Part shown: positions 49,090 through 58,899 of the stretch, one piece after another
Layout: the number at the start of each line of letters is the position of its first letter
How positions within the stretch are numbered: position 1 is the first letter of the stretch
Source: Phoenix dactylifera
Lineage: Eukaryota; Streptophyta; Magnoliopsida; Arecales; Arecaceae
NCBI RefSeq assembly: GCF_009389715.1
Contig: NW_024068542.1
Coordinates: 1-64,000, forward strand
DNA: 64,000 nucleotides
Direction of reading: 5' to 3'
Made by a program: the position numbers and the translations under genes
The notes under the pieces: model-generated
Told to the model about the DNA's origin: nothing
Database searches by the model: none
The model's input: the letters and a program-made list of their open reading frames with translations, nothing else

Positions 49090-50182
49090 GCTCAATAAAA
49101 ACTGTGGGTACTTGGATAGTGGCTGCTCAAGACACATGACGGGTGACAAGGAGCAATTCTTCACCCTAGAGTCTAAAAAAGAAGGTGCGGTGACTTTTGG
49201 AGACAATAACCAAGGTCACATCATTGGTATCGGTAAAATACAAATCACCCCTTCAACCTTTATTATTAATGTTCGGTTTGTAGATGGTCTTAAGCATAAC
49301 TTACTTAGCGTTAGTCAATTATGTGATAGAGGTTTTGATGTTCTGTTTAAGCCATCTTTATGCATCATAACCAACTCAATTGACAATAGCTTAGTGTTCA
49401 AAGGACTAAGATGCGGCAATGTTTATGTAGTAGACCTTGAAGATCTTGCTAAAAATAGCCGCTGTTTAGTAGCTAGTGATACTAAGGTCAATGATGCAAG
49501 TTGGTTATGGCACCGTAAATTAGGTCATGCAAGTATTGATACTATATCTAAATTAGTTAAAAGAGATTCTATGATTGGTTTGCCAAAGCTAAAATTTGAG
49601 AAAAATAAAATTTGTAAAGCGTGTCAATTTGGCAAACAATCTACAAGTTCTTTTAAATCTATAAATCGTGTCTCTACTACTAGACCTCTTGAGCTACTTC
49701 ATATGGATCTTTTTGGACCAACTAGGACCACAAGCCTTGGTGGAAATAAGTATGGTCTTGTCATTGTAGATGATTTCTCTAGATACACATGGGTCATATT
49801 TTTAGCTCGTAAAGATGAAGCATTTTCAGTATTTAAGAAATTCCATAGGCAAGTGACTAATGCAAGAAATGCTTCAGTTATATTTATTAGGAGTGATCAT
49901 GGAACGAAATTTGAAAATCATCTATTTGAAAAATTCTGTAGTAAAAAGGGGATAACTCATAATTTTTCTGCACCTAGGACTCCACAACAAAATGGAGTGG
50001 TGGAAAGAAAGAATAGAATCCTAGAGAAAATGGCTAGGACCATGTTATGTGAAAGTGATCTCCCAAAGTACTTTTGGGGTGAGGCTATTAACACATCATG
50101 TTATATACTAAATAGAGTTTTATTGAGACCAATTATAAAGAAAACACCCTATGAACTTTGGAGAGATAGAAGCCCAAAGTAA
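49090..50182 (+). pseudogene. Sirevirus protease and integrase region
   Basis: The protease active-site motif is LDSGCSRHMTGDK (about 49110). A GAG-pre-integrase zinc region follows (WLWHRKLGHAS ... CKACQFGKQ, about 49500-49640). The integrase core has its three acidic positions: HMDLFGP (about 49700), IRSDHGTKFEN (about 49890) and NGVVERKNR (about 50000). This stretch is open over about 356 codons, but the element as a whole is broken. Confidence 0.9.
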
Positions 50183-50199
50183 ATTACTTTCATGTCTTT

Positions 50200-52174
50200 G
50201 GTTGTAGGTGTTTTATTCATAACAATGGCAAAGATAATTTAAAAAAATTTAATTCTAAATCTAATGAAGGTATCTTTTTGGGATATTCTACATCAAGTAG
50301 GGTATATAGAGTGTTCAACAAAAGAACCCTCGTTATTGAAGAATCTATTCATGTTATTTTTTATGAGACTAATGATTCTTCCTCTAGCAAGAGAGCAGCT
50401 TTTGATGATGATGCAGGAATACTTGAGGAAAAGATGGATCACATGACTCTACAAGAGGATGAACCCAAGCTAGTTGAAGAAACTTCAACAAGCCAAGAGG
50501 TAATTGCCGAACTGGGCTTACAAAAGCTTGGAGGTATGCTCACGGTCTCCCTAAAGAGTTAATCTTAGATGATCCATCTCAATCTGTTAGAACTAGAGCC
50601 TCTCTTAGAAACTTAAATAATCATCTAGCATTTGTTTCACATTTAGAACCTAAAAATATTGAAGAAGCTGAAAATGATGTAAATTGGATTAATGCTATGC
50701 AAGAGGAACTAAACCAATTTACAAGAAACAAAGTATGGAACTTAGTAGAAAGACCCAATAAATATTCAATAATTGAAACTAAATGGATATACAAAAATAA
50801 ACTTGATGAAAATTGAGTTATGGTTAGGAACAAGGCTAGACTAGTAGCAAAGGGTTATAATCAAGCAGAAGGTATAGATTTTGATGAGACCTTTGCTCCT
50901 GTGGTTAGACTTGAAGCAATTAGACTGTTACTAACATTTGCATGTTTTAAAGATTTCAAATTATTTCAAATGGATGTAAAAAGTGCCTTCTTGAATGGGT
51001 ATATTAATGAGGAGGTTTATGTATAGCAACCTCCTGATTTTGAGAGTCATCAATACCCCAATCATGTTTATAAACTAAATAAAGCACTTTATGGTTTAAA
51101 ACAAGCTCCTAGAGCATGGTATGAAAGACTTAGCAAATTTCTATTAGACCATAAATTTTCTAGAGGAAATATTGATACAACCCTATTTTTGAAAAAGGAA
51201 AACAAAGATATGTTAGTAGTGAAGATTTATGTAGATGATATTATTTTCGGTGCTACTAACAATCGTCTTTGCGAAGAGTTTGCTGAATTAATGCAGAATG
51301 AATTTGAGATGAGCATGATGGAAGAATTGAACTACTTCCTCGGACTTCAAATCAAACAATCTAAGGAAGGAATTTTCATCAATCAAGCTAAATACATCAA
51401 GGAAATGTTAAAGAAGTTTGATATGGATGGAAACAAGTCAATTGGCACTCCTATGAGCTCATCATGCAAACTAGACAAAAATGATCAGGTAAATCAGTAG
51501 ATCACAAGCTGTATAGAGGTATGAAAGGATCATTATTATATCTTACAGCAAGTGGACCTAATATCATGTTTAGTGTATGCATGTGTGCTAGATATCAATC
51601 TAATTCTAAGGAATCACACCTAATTGCCGTTAAGAGAATTTTTAAATATCTAATAGGAACAAAAAATATAGGTCTATGGTACTCTAAAGAATCAAGCATA
51701 AACTTAATAGGATACACTGATTCTGACTTCGCTGGTTGTAAACTTGATAGAAAAAGCACCAGCGGGTCATGTCAACTTTTAGGAGAGAACTTAATTTTAT
51801 GGTTTAGCAAAAAACAAAACTCGGTTGCACTATCTATGGCGGAAGCCGAATATGTTGCTGTCGGAAGTTGTTGTGCTCAAATTTTGTGGATCAAGCAACA
51901 ACTTGAAGATTATGGCATTAAACAAGATAAGATTCCCATAAATTGTGATAATATAAGTGTCATAAATCTAACTAAAAATCCAATTCAGCACTCAAGAACT
52001 AAACATATTGAGATAAGACATCACTTCATAAGAGATCATGTGTTAAATGGTGATGTGATGCTTGAATTTATTTGTACTGATGATCAACTTGCTGATATCT
52101 TCACAAAACCCTTGAGTGAAGATCGATTTTGTATTCTTAGAAGAGGGTTAGGAGTGATTGATCCATTCTTGTGA
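50200..52174 (+). pseudogene. Sirevirus reverse transcriptase and RNase H region
   Basis: Reverse transcriptase motifs include [16 protein letters not shown] (about 50830), [19 protein letters not shown] (about 50970), LNKALYGLKQAPRAWY (about 51080) and the catalytic YVDD box in KIYVDDIIFGATNN (about 51225). RNase H shows GYTDSDFAG (about 51710), LSMAEAEYVAVGSCCAQ (about 51830) and DQLADIFTKPLSEDRF (about 52085). All domains are present in copia order. Several breaks make it a fossil. Confidence 0.92.
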
Positions 52175-52330
52175 TACTCTCCTCTAATTCATTGATTTTG
52201 ATGATTAGCTTATGTTGGATATAGGATTTCTCGTCTATGGTCATCAAATCATTCCTTAAGTTCTAAACATTTCCATATCTCTCTCCTTTGGCACAGAATT
52301 AACTGAGTTTTTGGTTATGTGCCAGAGTTC

Positions 52331-52437
52331 GAGTCGACTCAAATGAATCTAAGAGTCAACTCATGGGCGAGTCGACTTGCGCTTTTTTAGGAGTCGACTC
52401 GAGGTCGAGTCGACTCGCGCTTTACTGGAGTCCATTC
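52331..52437 (+). repeat. GAGTCGACTC motif cluster upstream of the third ORF
   Basis: Three exact GAGTCGACTC palindromes (52331, 52391, 52407) and three near copies (52353, 52369, 52428) lie between the RNase H end and the third ORF. Spacings are 16, 21 or 22 bp. The same word makes up the minisatellite of this element's LTR. A role in expression of the downstream ORF is speculation. Confidence 0.8.
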
Positions 52438-52602
52438 GAGGTCGGAAATCCGTCTTTTAACCCTAATCGAAACATTTTTTCCAAACTTTCTTTTCGGCTG
52501 CCACTGTTCCAAAAATCCTAGAGTCGTCTCCGACCTCTTTCTTCGTCCTTTCTCCATTGTTTCTTCCTTTTTTTCCGTGTTTCCACTCGTGTTAGGTCGA
52601 AA

Positions 52603-54018
52603 ATGCCTAGAAAAGCTGTCGTTTCTCGCGGGAAGAGACCCCTTGCAGCGTGCGGCGCCGAGAGACGGTACAAGGCGCGGAATGAACCTGTGAGGCCACC
52701 ACCTCCGGTTCCCTCTCCGCCTAGGCCGACTCCCTCGCATTTGTGCACCGGGAGGGTTGTCTCCACCGGAAGGAAGGTCAACTTTCACTTCCTCTCCCGG
52801 GAAGGGTTCACCTTAGGGCATCGTCTTAGGGCCCAGGGCTTAGAGTATTTTTGTTCACTTGACCTCCCTACATACCCAGGGTTAGTTAGAAAATTTTATG
52901 GGACCGTCACACGGGGTGGCGGTGGTATCCAAGGGACTGTAGCAAATGTCTCTATTTCCATTTTGGAAGATTTCATTGCTCGAGTCCTCCATCTCTCCCA
53001 AGAGGGGATTGCTCCCACATATCCCACTGATAGGACTGAGGCCCTTACGGCCATCTTAGGGAGCCCACCTCAATCCCCCATAGAGGAGGTATTTGCAAAT
53101 CAGCTTTCAGCTGAAATGCGACTCCTCCTAAGTATCATTTCTAGGACTCTCTTTCCTAAGCCCGGTAGGTTTGACTTCATTTCTGAGAGAGACCTAGGCT
53201 TAATGTTCCACATTCTACATGACACTCCCATCAACTTCCCCAAACTTATCTATAGCTATATCTGTGAACCCCTAGACAAACCTAGGTTAAGTCTCCCTTA
53301 TGGTATGCTTTTCACACTCATTTTTAGGGAGTTAGAAGTCCCTATCCCTGAGGGAGAACCCTCTCGCTCCCTCCGATACACAGACCATATGGGTGAGGGA
53401 ACTCTCCACCGAATGGGTTTCCACAAGGTGGAGGGTGTTTGGGTTAGGAGGACATCCACATCTACACCATCTGATCCCACTACTCATCACTCACCTATCT
53501 CTGACCATGACCAAGACCACTCCACAGATCCTTCCACCTTTCCATCCACATCTAGTCCTTCATTTCCTGCTGAGCCATCTACTTCAGCTGAACCCTCTTC
53601 AGTTCCACCACCTCAGCAGCCCCTAGAGGTTAGGATTTGTCCTGAACAGCTCCGAGAGTTGAGGGATGACATAGTGAGGGAGCTCAGAGGTACCTCCAGT
53701 GCTCCCTCCACTGACCTCACTCCTTCCACAGTAGCAGTCTCCATGATGGTAGCTGAAGTAAAAGAGGAGCTGTCAAGTCTGAGGAGTCTAGTTCAGGATC
53801 AGTACTTGAGCCTCACAGCTATTAAGGAAGACACGAGGGAAATGCGCGACTCTATTAGAGCTGTGCTACTAACACAAAGTCAAGGTGCAGAAAGGCTCGC
53901 AAATGTATTGATAGACAAGCTGGATACAATCAATGCAAGTGTGACCCAACTGACCCAGACACACGCTAAGGCGACCTCAGAGATTATTGCACAACTAGGA
54001 AATGTGTCGAAAGAATAA
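52603..54018 (+). CDS. Sirevirus third ORF (envelope position), putative plant-transposon-protein domain, coiled-coil tail
   Basis: This is an uninterrupted 471-codon ORF in the same strand and place as the env-like ORF of some Sireviruses. Residues about 1-45 are basic and Pro-rich. Residues about 55-285 form a globular region (FLSREGFTLGHRLRAQGLEY, YPGLVRKFYG, FDFISERDLGLMFHI) that resembles the 'putative plant transposon protein' family (PF20167 as I recall it). Residues about 290-355 are Ser/Thr/Pro-rich. Residues about 360-471 look like a coiled coil. I see no clear signal peptide or membrane span, so calling it an envelope protein is not justified. It looks whole although the pol region beside it is broken. 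The first ATG, 52603, is used. Confidence 0.7.
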   Translation: MPRKAVVSRGKRPLAACGAERRYKARNEPVRPPPPVPSPPRPTPSHLCTGRVVSTGRKVNFHFLSREGFTLGHRLRAQGLEYFCSLDLPTYPGLVRKFYGTVTRGGGGIQGTVANVSISILEDFIARVLHLSQEGIAPTYPTDRTEALTAILGSPPQSPIEEVFANQLSAEMRLLLSIISRTLFPKPGRFDFISERDLGLMFHILHDTPINFPKLIYSYICEPLDKPRLSLPYGMLFTLIFRELEVPIPEGEPSRSLRYTDHMGEGTLHRMGFHKVEGVWVRRTSTSTPSDPTTHHSPISDHDQDHSTDPSTFPSTSSPSFPAEPSTSAEPSSVPPPQQPLEVRICPEQLRELRDDIVRELRGTSSAPSTDLTPSTVAVSMMVAEVKEELSSLRSLVQDQYLSLTAIKEDTREMRDSIRAVLLTQSQGAERLANVLIDKLDTINASVTQLTQTHAKATSEIIAQLGNVSKE

Positions 54019-54839
54019 GCTTGGTTATGCAGGCTCATCGACGAGGCATGGGCGCGTCATCCTCTTCTGCTAGACGTCCTTAGATTTGTACTTATATGTA
54101 ATCATTCAAAGTCCTTTTGGACTTTCCATCATGTACTCAAATTTTGTTATCAATGAACTGAAGTCATTTTCTAAAAAATTGAGCATTCTGTCTTTTGTGT
54201 TATGACTTTGTGTGTTATGCGCTTCTACATTGATTCTTTGATACGTCACCTTTTTGCTATGATGACAAAAAGGAGGAGAAAATATGATACATTGAATGTA
54301 AAAGGAATCTCTAAACAAGAATTTTTTAAGCAAAATATGATTTGTCTTTGTGGATTCGATACCTCGAGGCTTATTATCTCTCTGTTGGGGCTCCTCAAGG
54401 AGTAATCTACAGAATCTATTCAAGGAATATTCGGAGATTAGTTGAATCATATTCAAGAACAAATCATCAAATTTTTTCTTCTATAATTAAGAACTTAAGC
54501 TCAAGTTTAAAACATTAAAAGAAAATTCAGAAAACTTGAACAAAGTTCAAACAAAATTGAATGCATATGTTGAGGGGAAGAATCTAAAATTTTAAGAAAG
54601 CAAATTCATTAAACACATATAAGCCAAACAATTGATTGCATGATTTGAAGGCTTATATAATTCCAAATGAAAGAAGGAGCTTTAATTTCAGAGTTTACTG
54701 ACTCATACCTTTCAATTTTGGATAAATTAAATGACTAGACATTTGAATTCATTTCAAAACTTCGCTATGAATCACTTCTTGGATGAGCAATTTACTTTAT
54801 AAATACTCAATATTTTGTCATCATCAAAAAGGGGGAGAT
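54019..54839 (+). other. Sirevirus 3' untranslated stretch with multiple PPT-like tracts
   Basis: This stretch of about 820 bp has no ORF. GATGACAAAAAGGAGGAGA near 54261-54279 and CATCATCAAAAAGGGGGAGA near 54819-54838 are the repeated polypurine signatures typical of Sireviruses, and the second abuts the 3' LTR. About 65 bp near 54385-54449 resemble part of the copia LTR at 62753-62817. Confidence 0.75.
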
Positions 54840-55032
54840 TGTGGAGTGATTAATTATACCCCTATTTGATTTTGATGAGCTCAAAGCATTTGAGTATATT
54901 TTATGTTGTACTAATGAATTCAATCTAGTGTTTCAGGCAAATATATGTGAATTTCTGTTTAAGTGCCTCGAGCCTTGGTTCAAAGTAATTTGGCTAAGTG
55001 TTAAACTCAATTTGAACCAAAGTCTGAAGCTC

Positions 55033-55855
55033 GAGTCGACTCCGGAAGATTACGAATCGACTCCATGTGTTTCAAAGATTCTGGCACAAGCTCGAGTCGA
55101 CTCTGGTACACTACGAGTCGACTCCGACTGAGAACAGACAGAAAGACAGAAAGAAGAATTTCAGACCCTGTCACCGAGTAGACTCCAATAGGTTTTGAGT
55201 CGACTCCGATGCTTGCCGAGTCGACTCCCGACGGTTCCGAGTCCAATCCAAAGGGTAACAGACAGAAAGACAGAACGTTGGATCTTAGACCCTGTTATCG
55301 AGTCGACTCTAGAAGGTTACGAGTCGACTCCGAAGTTTGGCAAGTCGACTCCTAGTTATGTCCGAGTCGACTCCCAGAGGAAAGCAATTTGAAAGGCAGA
55401 GATCCAATCTGAGAGACCCTGTGAACGAGTCGACTCCAAGAGTTCCAGAGTCGACCCCCAAGTCAGCCGAGTTGACTCCAACAAGGCACGAGTCGACTTC
55501 GAGGCAGTTCAGTTCAAAAGATAGAGAATCAATTTTTCGGCCTCCAAGAACGAGACGTCTCCAGAAGATCTTGAGTCGCCTCTCAAGACAGCCGAGTCGA
55601 CTCCAAGAAAACCCGAATCGACTCGAGGATGAAAAACAGAAAGATGGATTTCTGGAACCCTGAGAACAAGCCGACTCTTAAGTGCCCGAGTCATCTCCAA
55701 GAATTGGCGAGTCGACTCCAGTTTGGTCCGAGTCAACTCCAGGACGGGACAAGCACTTTAATTCAAATCCTGAACAGTGGGCGAGTCGTCTCCTGTAAAG
55801 AGCGAGTCGACTCCAGCAACAGCCGAGTCGACTCCAGATCGCACGAGTCGACTTC
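55033..55855 (+). repeat. Higher-order minisatellite of 21-bp units with GAGTCGACTC palindromes
   Basis: I count 28 sites: 13 exact GAGTCGACTC and 15 near copies. Most are 21 bp apart, in clusters of four: clusters start at 55176, 55300, 55427, 55552, 55667 and 55783, plus an irregular first group at 55033, 55054, 55094 and 55115. Clusters repeat every 115-127 bp. The spacers between them share wording such as GACAGAAAGACAGAA and AGACCCTGT. The array lies upstream of the TATA-like box, so in U3. The 21-bp period keeps frame and gives spurious seven-residue protein repeats on both strands. Confidence 0.9.
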
Positions 55856-55945
55856 GATCCCAACGGAGACATTGTCAGGATGTGCAGATAGGACAGAACG
55901 GCTATGAATCAGTCTCTAACGTCTATTTTTCAAAGGGAACCACTT

Positions 55946-55953
55946 AAATAGCC
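55946..55953 (+). promoter_or_regulatory. TATA-like box of the Sirevirus LTR
   Basis: TTAAATAG lies about 90 bp after the minisatellite and before a purine-rich leader. It is weaker than a canonical TATA box and is chosen by position. Confidence 0.35.
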
Positions 55954-56760
55954 AGAATGAATAGTAGTAGAAAAAGAGAGAGTAAAATGCATTTCCACCT
56001 ACCAAGAGCTTCTTAAGAGTAAATACGAGAAAAAGAAGGAAGAGGTGCATTCAACTCAATCTGAGAAGTACTTTCTTTGCATTCAAGGCTCTACTACTAT
56101 CCTCCAATCTTCAGTCCTTTCAAGAGGAGACTCAAAAATCGAGAAGCCCCTACTTCCCTATCTAAAATCTGTTTGAGGGCTTCTAACTTTACTTTGCATT
56201 TATTGTTTTCACATCTGCTTTTTTAGAAGCTTTCTTTGTGAAATCCCAAACCTTGTTTTTCTTACTTGATTCAATCAGGGGATTGAATCAAGGGTTGTAA
56301 GGTTTGTTGGTGAGCCAAAGGAAAAACCAACAGTGTAAGGTTGTGGTTGGTGAACCGGAAAAAATCAACTGGGTTTGATTGTGAACCCGGAAAAATAATC
56401 GGATGGTTCTAGTCGGTGAGCCTGTGGAAACTGACCGAGTTCGTTATAAACTCGTGAAAACAACAAGTTGGGTTGTGAGCTTGTAAAACAACCAGCTATA
56501 ATCCTAGGGATTATAGTGAACTCCCAAGTGCGGCTTAGGGAGTGGATGTAGGAGCAAGAATTAGCTCCAAACCACTATAAAATTTTCTGTGTTTGCATTG
56601 GCTAATTGTCTCTTTCTCTCACTTCACTCACTGCATCTAGTAATCTAACTATTCTGCTTGCATTAGATTTAGTTAATTACTCATTATACTTTTAATTGGT
56701 CAAGATTTAATTAAAACCCAATTCACCCCCCCCCCTCTTGGGTTGTCTCCTTGGGCAACA

Positions 56761-58270
56761 AAAAGTCATCAATAAGGGTTAGAAAATATCTTGCCCCATT
56801 CCTGGCTGTGACCGGGGCCGGTCGTCAAACATCCGTGTGCACTAGCTCCATGGGACCAGCGCTGAGTGTAATACTGGTAGAAAACTTCATCCTGTGTTGC
56901 TTCTTTAACTTGCAAGGCTCACATACCTCTGAAACTCCTCCATCCAGATCTAATATTAGTCCATCTTTGCTCAGCATCTTCATACCATGATCTCCCATGT
57001 GGCCCAAGCGGTAATGCCACAAATGATATGCTTCCTGCTGGCCCTATGCCACTACTACTGTTTCGGATCCCCCACATACCACGGATCCTCCATCATGTAC
57101 AAATTATTCTCCAACCTCCTCCCCTTCATCACAACTATGGCTCCTGTGGATATATTCAAAATACCACTCCTTGAAACGGCAACTAAAGCTGTAACCGTTC
57201 TTCTCCAAGTAGCCAAGTGACACTAGATTTTTTTCAGATCCGGGACGTGCTTTACATTGGTAAGAGTCCGCACCATCCCATCAAACATCCTCACCTTGAT
57301 GGTCCCAATGCCGGCCATCTTGCAAGGATGATCATCTCTAATGTCACACTCCCCTCATCGATTTTGGTGTACGTAGCAAACCAAGACCGATTTGGTGTGT
57401 AGTGATGAGAGCAGGCTGAATCCATTATCCAGATATCCGTGTTGTTCCTGTGATAATCCGAAACTACCAAAAGGTCATCCTCCACCTTGAGATCAGCCAC
57501 GGCACTGACTGAATCCTGCCATTTTTCTCTCCCTGAAGCTTCTTCCAAAACGGACAATACCGCTTCAAGTGTCCTACTTCATTGCACTTGTAGCATCTGA
57601 ACTCTTTCTTGCCTTTCTTGGGGTTTAATTGTCCCCTTTGCTTGCTCTGTTCCTTCCCTCTTCCAGGCCTCTCTCCGATAGTAAGACCTTCCTGAGAAAC
57701 TCCATCCTTTGTCAATCTTTCTCTTTGCTCATTGGACCTTAGCACAGAAATTATGTCTTCATAATTCAGCGTCTCCTTCCCATACAGCAAAGTAGAAACC
57801 AAAGGATCATAAGAACCTGGCAGCAAGCAAAGCAAGAGTAGAGATCTATCCTCCTATTCCATCTTCACCCCAAGGGTCTGCAAGTCATTGCAAACCTGGT
57901 CAAACCTCTGAATATGAAGAACAATATCTCCACCTTCATGCATCCGAAGGCTATACAATTGTTTCTTCAACATCAACTTGTTGCACATATTCTTCCCCAT
58001 ATACATGGCATGCAACTTTGTCCATAATCATTTGGGTGTCTTCTCCTCTAGTACGCTGTACAAGGCTGAATCCGCGAAGCATCCTCTAATGGCAGCGCAA
58101 GCCCTTTTCTCCAAAGAAAACCATTCCTTATCTGTCATACCCTCCGGCCTGTCCTCCAAGGCCGAATCCAAATAGTTCTGCACCAACAGATCCTCCACCC
58201 GAACATTCTACATAGAGAAACTTCCCTTTCCATTAAACTTCTCAAACTCCACCTTCACGTTATTGTTCAT
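56761..58270 (-). pseudogene. Copia gag to integrase region, interrupted by the Sirevirus
   Basis: The minus strand starts at an ATG at 58270 (MNNNVKVEFEKFNGKG). It contains a copia gag core (LLPGSYDPLVSTLLYGKE, about 57830-57770), a CCHC knuckle CYKCNEVGHLKRYC (about 57597-57556), a protease-like IMDSACSHHYT (about 57430; DSA where copia proteases usually have DSG), the GAG-pre-integrase HYRLGHMGDHGM ... CEPCKLKKQ (about 57015-56900) and the start of the integrase core (ELVHTDV, then YFLTLIDDF). It stops at the Sirevirus LTR. The rest should lie left of the window. A handful of breaks are present. The wording suggests the Tork/TNT1 side of copia, not certain. Confidence 0.88.
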
Positions 58271-58640
58271 GGTTGGCCAGACCACAATTACAAATAAACA
58301 CAAATCTGATTTGAGAAATTACCTTGAAGGAAGATGAGCGGACTGCTTTCCTGGGGTTGACCTTTGCCGTCCTAGGGTCGACCCCTGAAGCTGTCCCGGA
58401 AAACAGCTCTCGAACTTTTTCCTATCGCTCTTAAGGAGTCGACCCCTGAAGTCCTAGGGTCGACCCCTGCACTGTGCCAAGTCTTCACAGCGTGCCTGTG
58501 TCGACTCCAAGTCTCCAGGAGTCGACTCCAATACTGTTCACAGCCCAAAAACTTGTTGTTTTCCTTTGGATGCGCCACACTTGAGCCTACATTAGAACCC
58601 TCAATTTGGGGCTATATTAAAGAGAATAACCATTCAAAGA
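58271..58640 (-). mobile_element. Leader/LTR end of the minus-strand copia element with 21-bp-spaced palindromes
   Basis: Upstream of the gag ATG on the minus strand there is no clear primer site, so the LTR-leader border is unresolved. A TATA-like AATATAG lies near 58610. Below it are GTCGAC-centred palindromes in three pairs, each 21 bp apart (plus-strand starts 58354/58375, 58436/58457 and 58498/58519), with GGGTCGACCC and GAGTCGACTC forms. Confidence 0.65.
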
Positions 58641-58899
58641 TAAGAGTATTTTGGTAATTTTCCTTTCTATAATGTTAAAGGACTTGCATCTAAGTTTCAT
58701 GAAGACATATGAACCAAAAGACATAGGTAATGTGAATAATTAACAACAAAAAATGTATATGAAAAAAATAACTAAAGTAGGTAATCGAGAGAGTCACAAT
58801 AAATTAATCACTCAAAAAATACAAAATTAATAATATCATACTCAAATATTTTATTCTCATCAAAATCAATCCATTAGGTCAATAACTTAATTTCACTTG
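58641..58899. other. AT-rich stretch, probably a decayed Sirevirus LTR piece
   Basis: No ORF is present. The minus strand near 58880-58830 reads GATTGATTTTGATGAGAATA and then TTTGAGTATG, like the first 60 bp of the Sirevirus LTR at 54840. The rest is A/T-rich without recognised structure. Confidence 0.4.

Larger units (their letters stand above)
48401..56760 (+). mobile_element. Sirevirus (Ty1/copia) with a third ORF, 5' part missing from the window
   Basis: Parts in order: gag from its middle (48401-49058), protease and integrase (about 49090-50182), reverse transcriptase and RNase H (about 50200-52174), third ORF (52603-54018), a long 3' untranslated stretch with PPT-like tracts, and the 3' LTR (54840-56760). 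The order protease-integrase-RT marks it as copia. The CATCATCAAAAAGGGGGAGA tract before the LTR and the coiled-coil gag with CCHC knuckle mark it as a Sirevirus. The gypsy element at 48400 interrupts its gag, so its 5' LTR should lie left of the window. The pol part has about half a dozen breaks. AAAAG (56761-56765) is the likely right target-site copy. Confidence 0.92.
54840..56760 (+). repeat. Sirevirus 3' LTR
   Basis: This 1921-bp LTR begins TGTGGAGTGATTAATTATAC directly after the polypurine tract and ends CTCTTGGGTTGTCTCC plus TTGGGCAACA, the usual Sirevirus ending. A minisatellite fills 55033-55855. A TATA-like TTAAATAG lies at about 55946. The segment from 56260 to 56560 has short repeats of the type GTGAACCGG/GTGAGCCTG with AAAA tracts. 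Confidence 0.92.

Noticed and set aside
55033-55855. CRISPR-like array
   Set aside because: Repeats are 10-11 bp palindromes with 10-bp spacers in a plant LTR. Repeat size, spacer size and genome type do not fit CRISPR.
55007-55907. Open frames with seven-residue repeats (ESTPRVP-like and VDSGVDS-like)
   Set aside because: They are products of the 21-bp minisatellite, which keeps frame on both strands. No start context or homology supports a protein.
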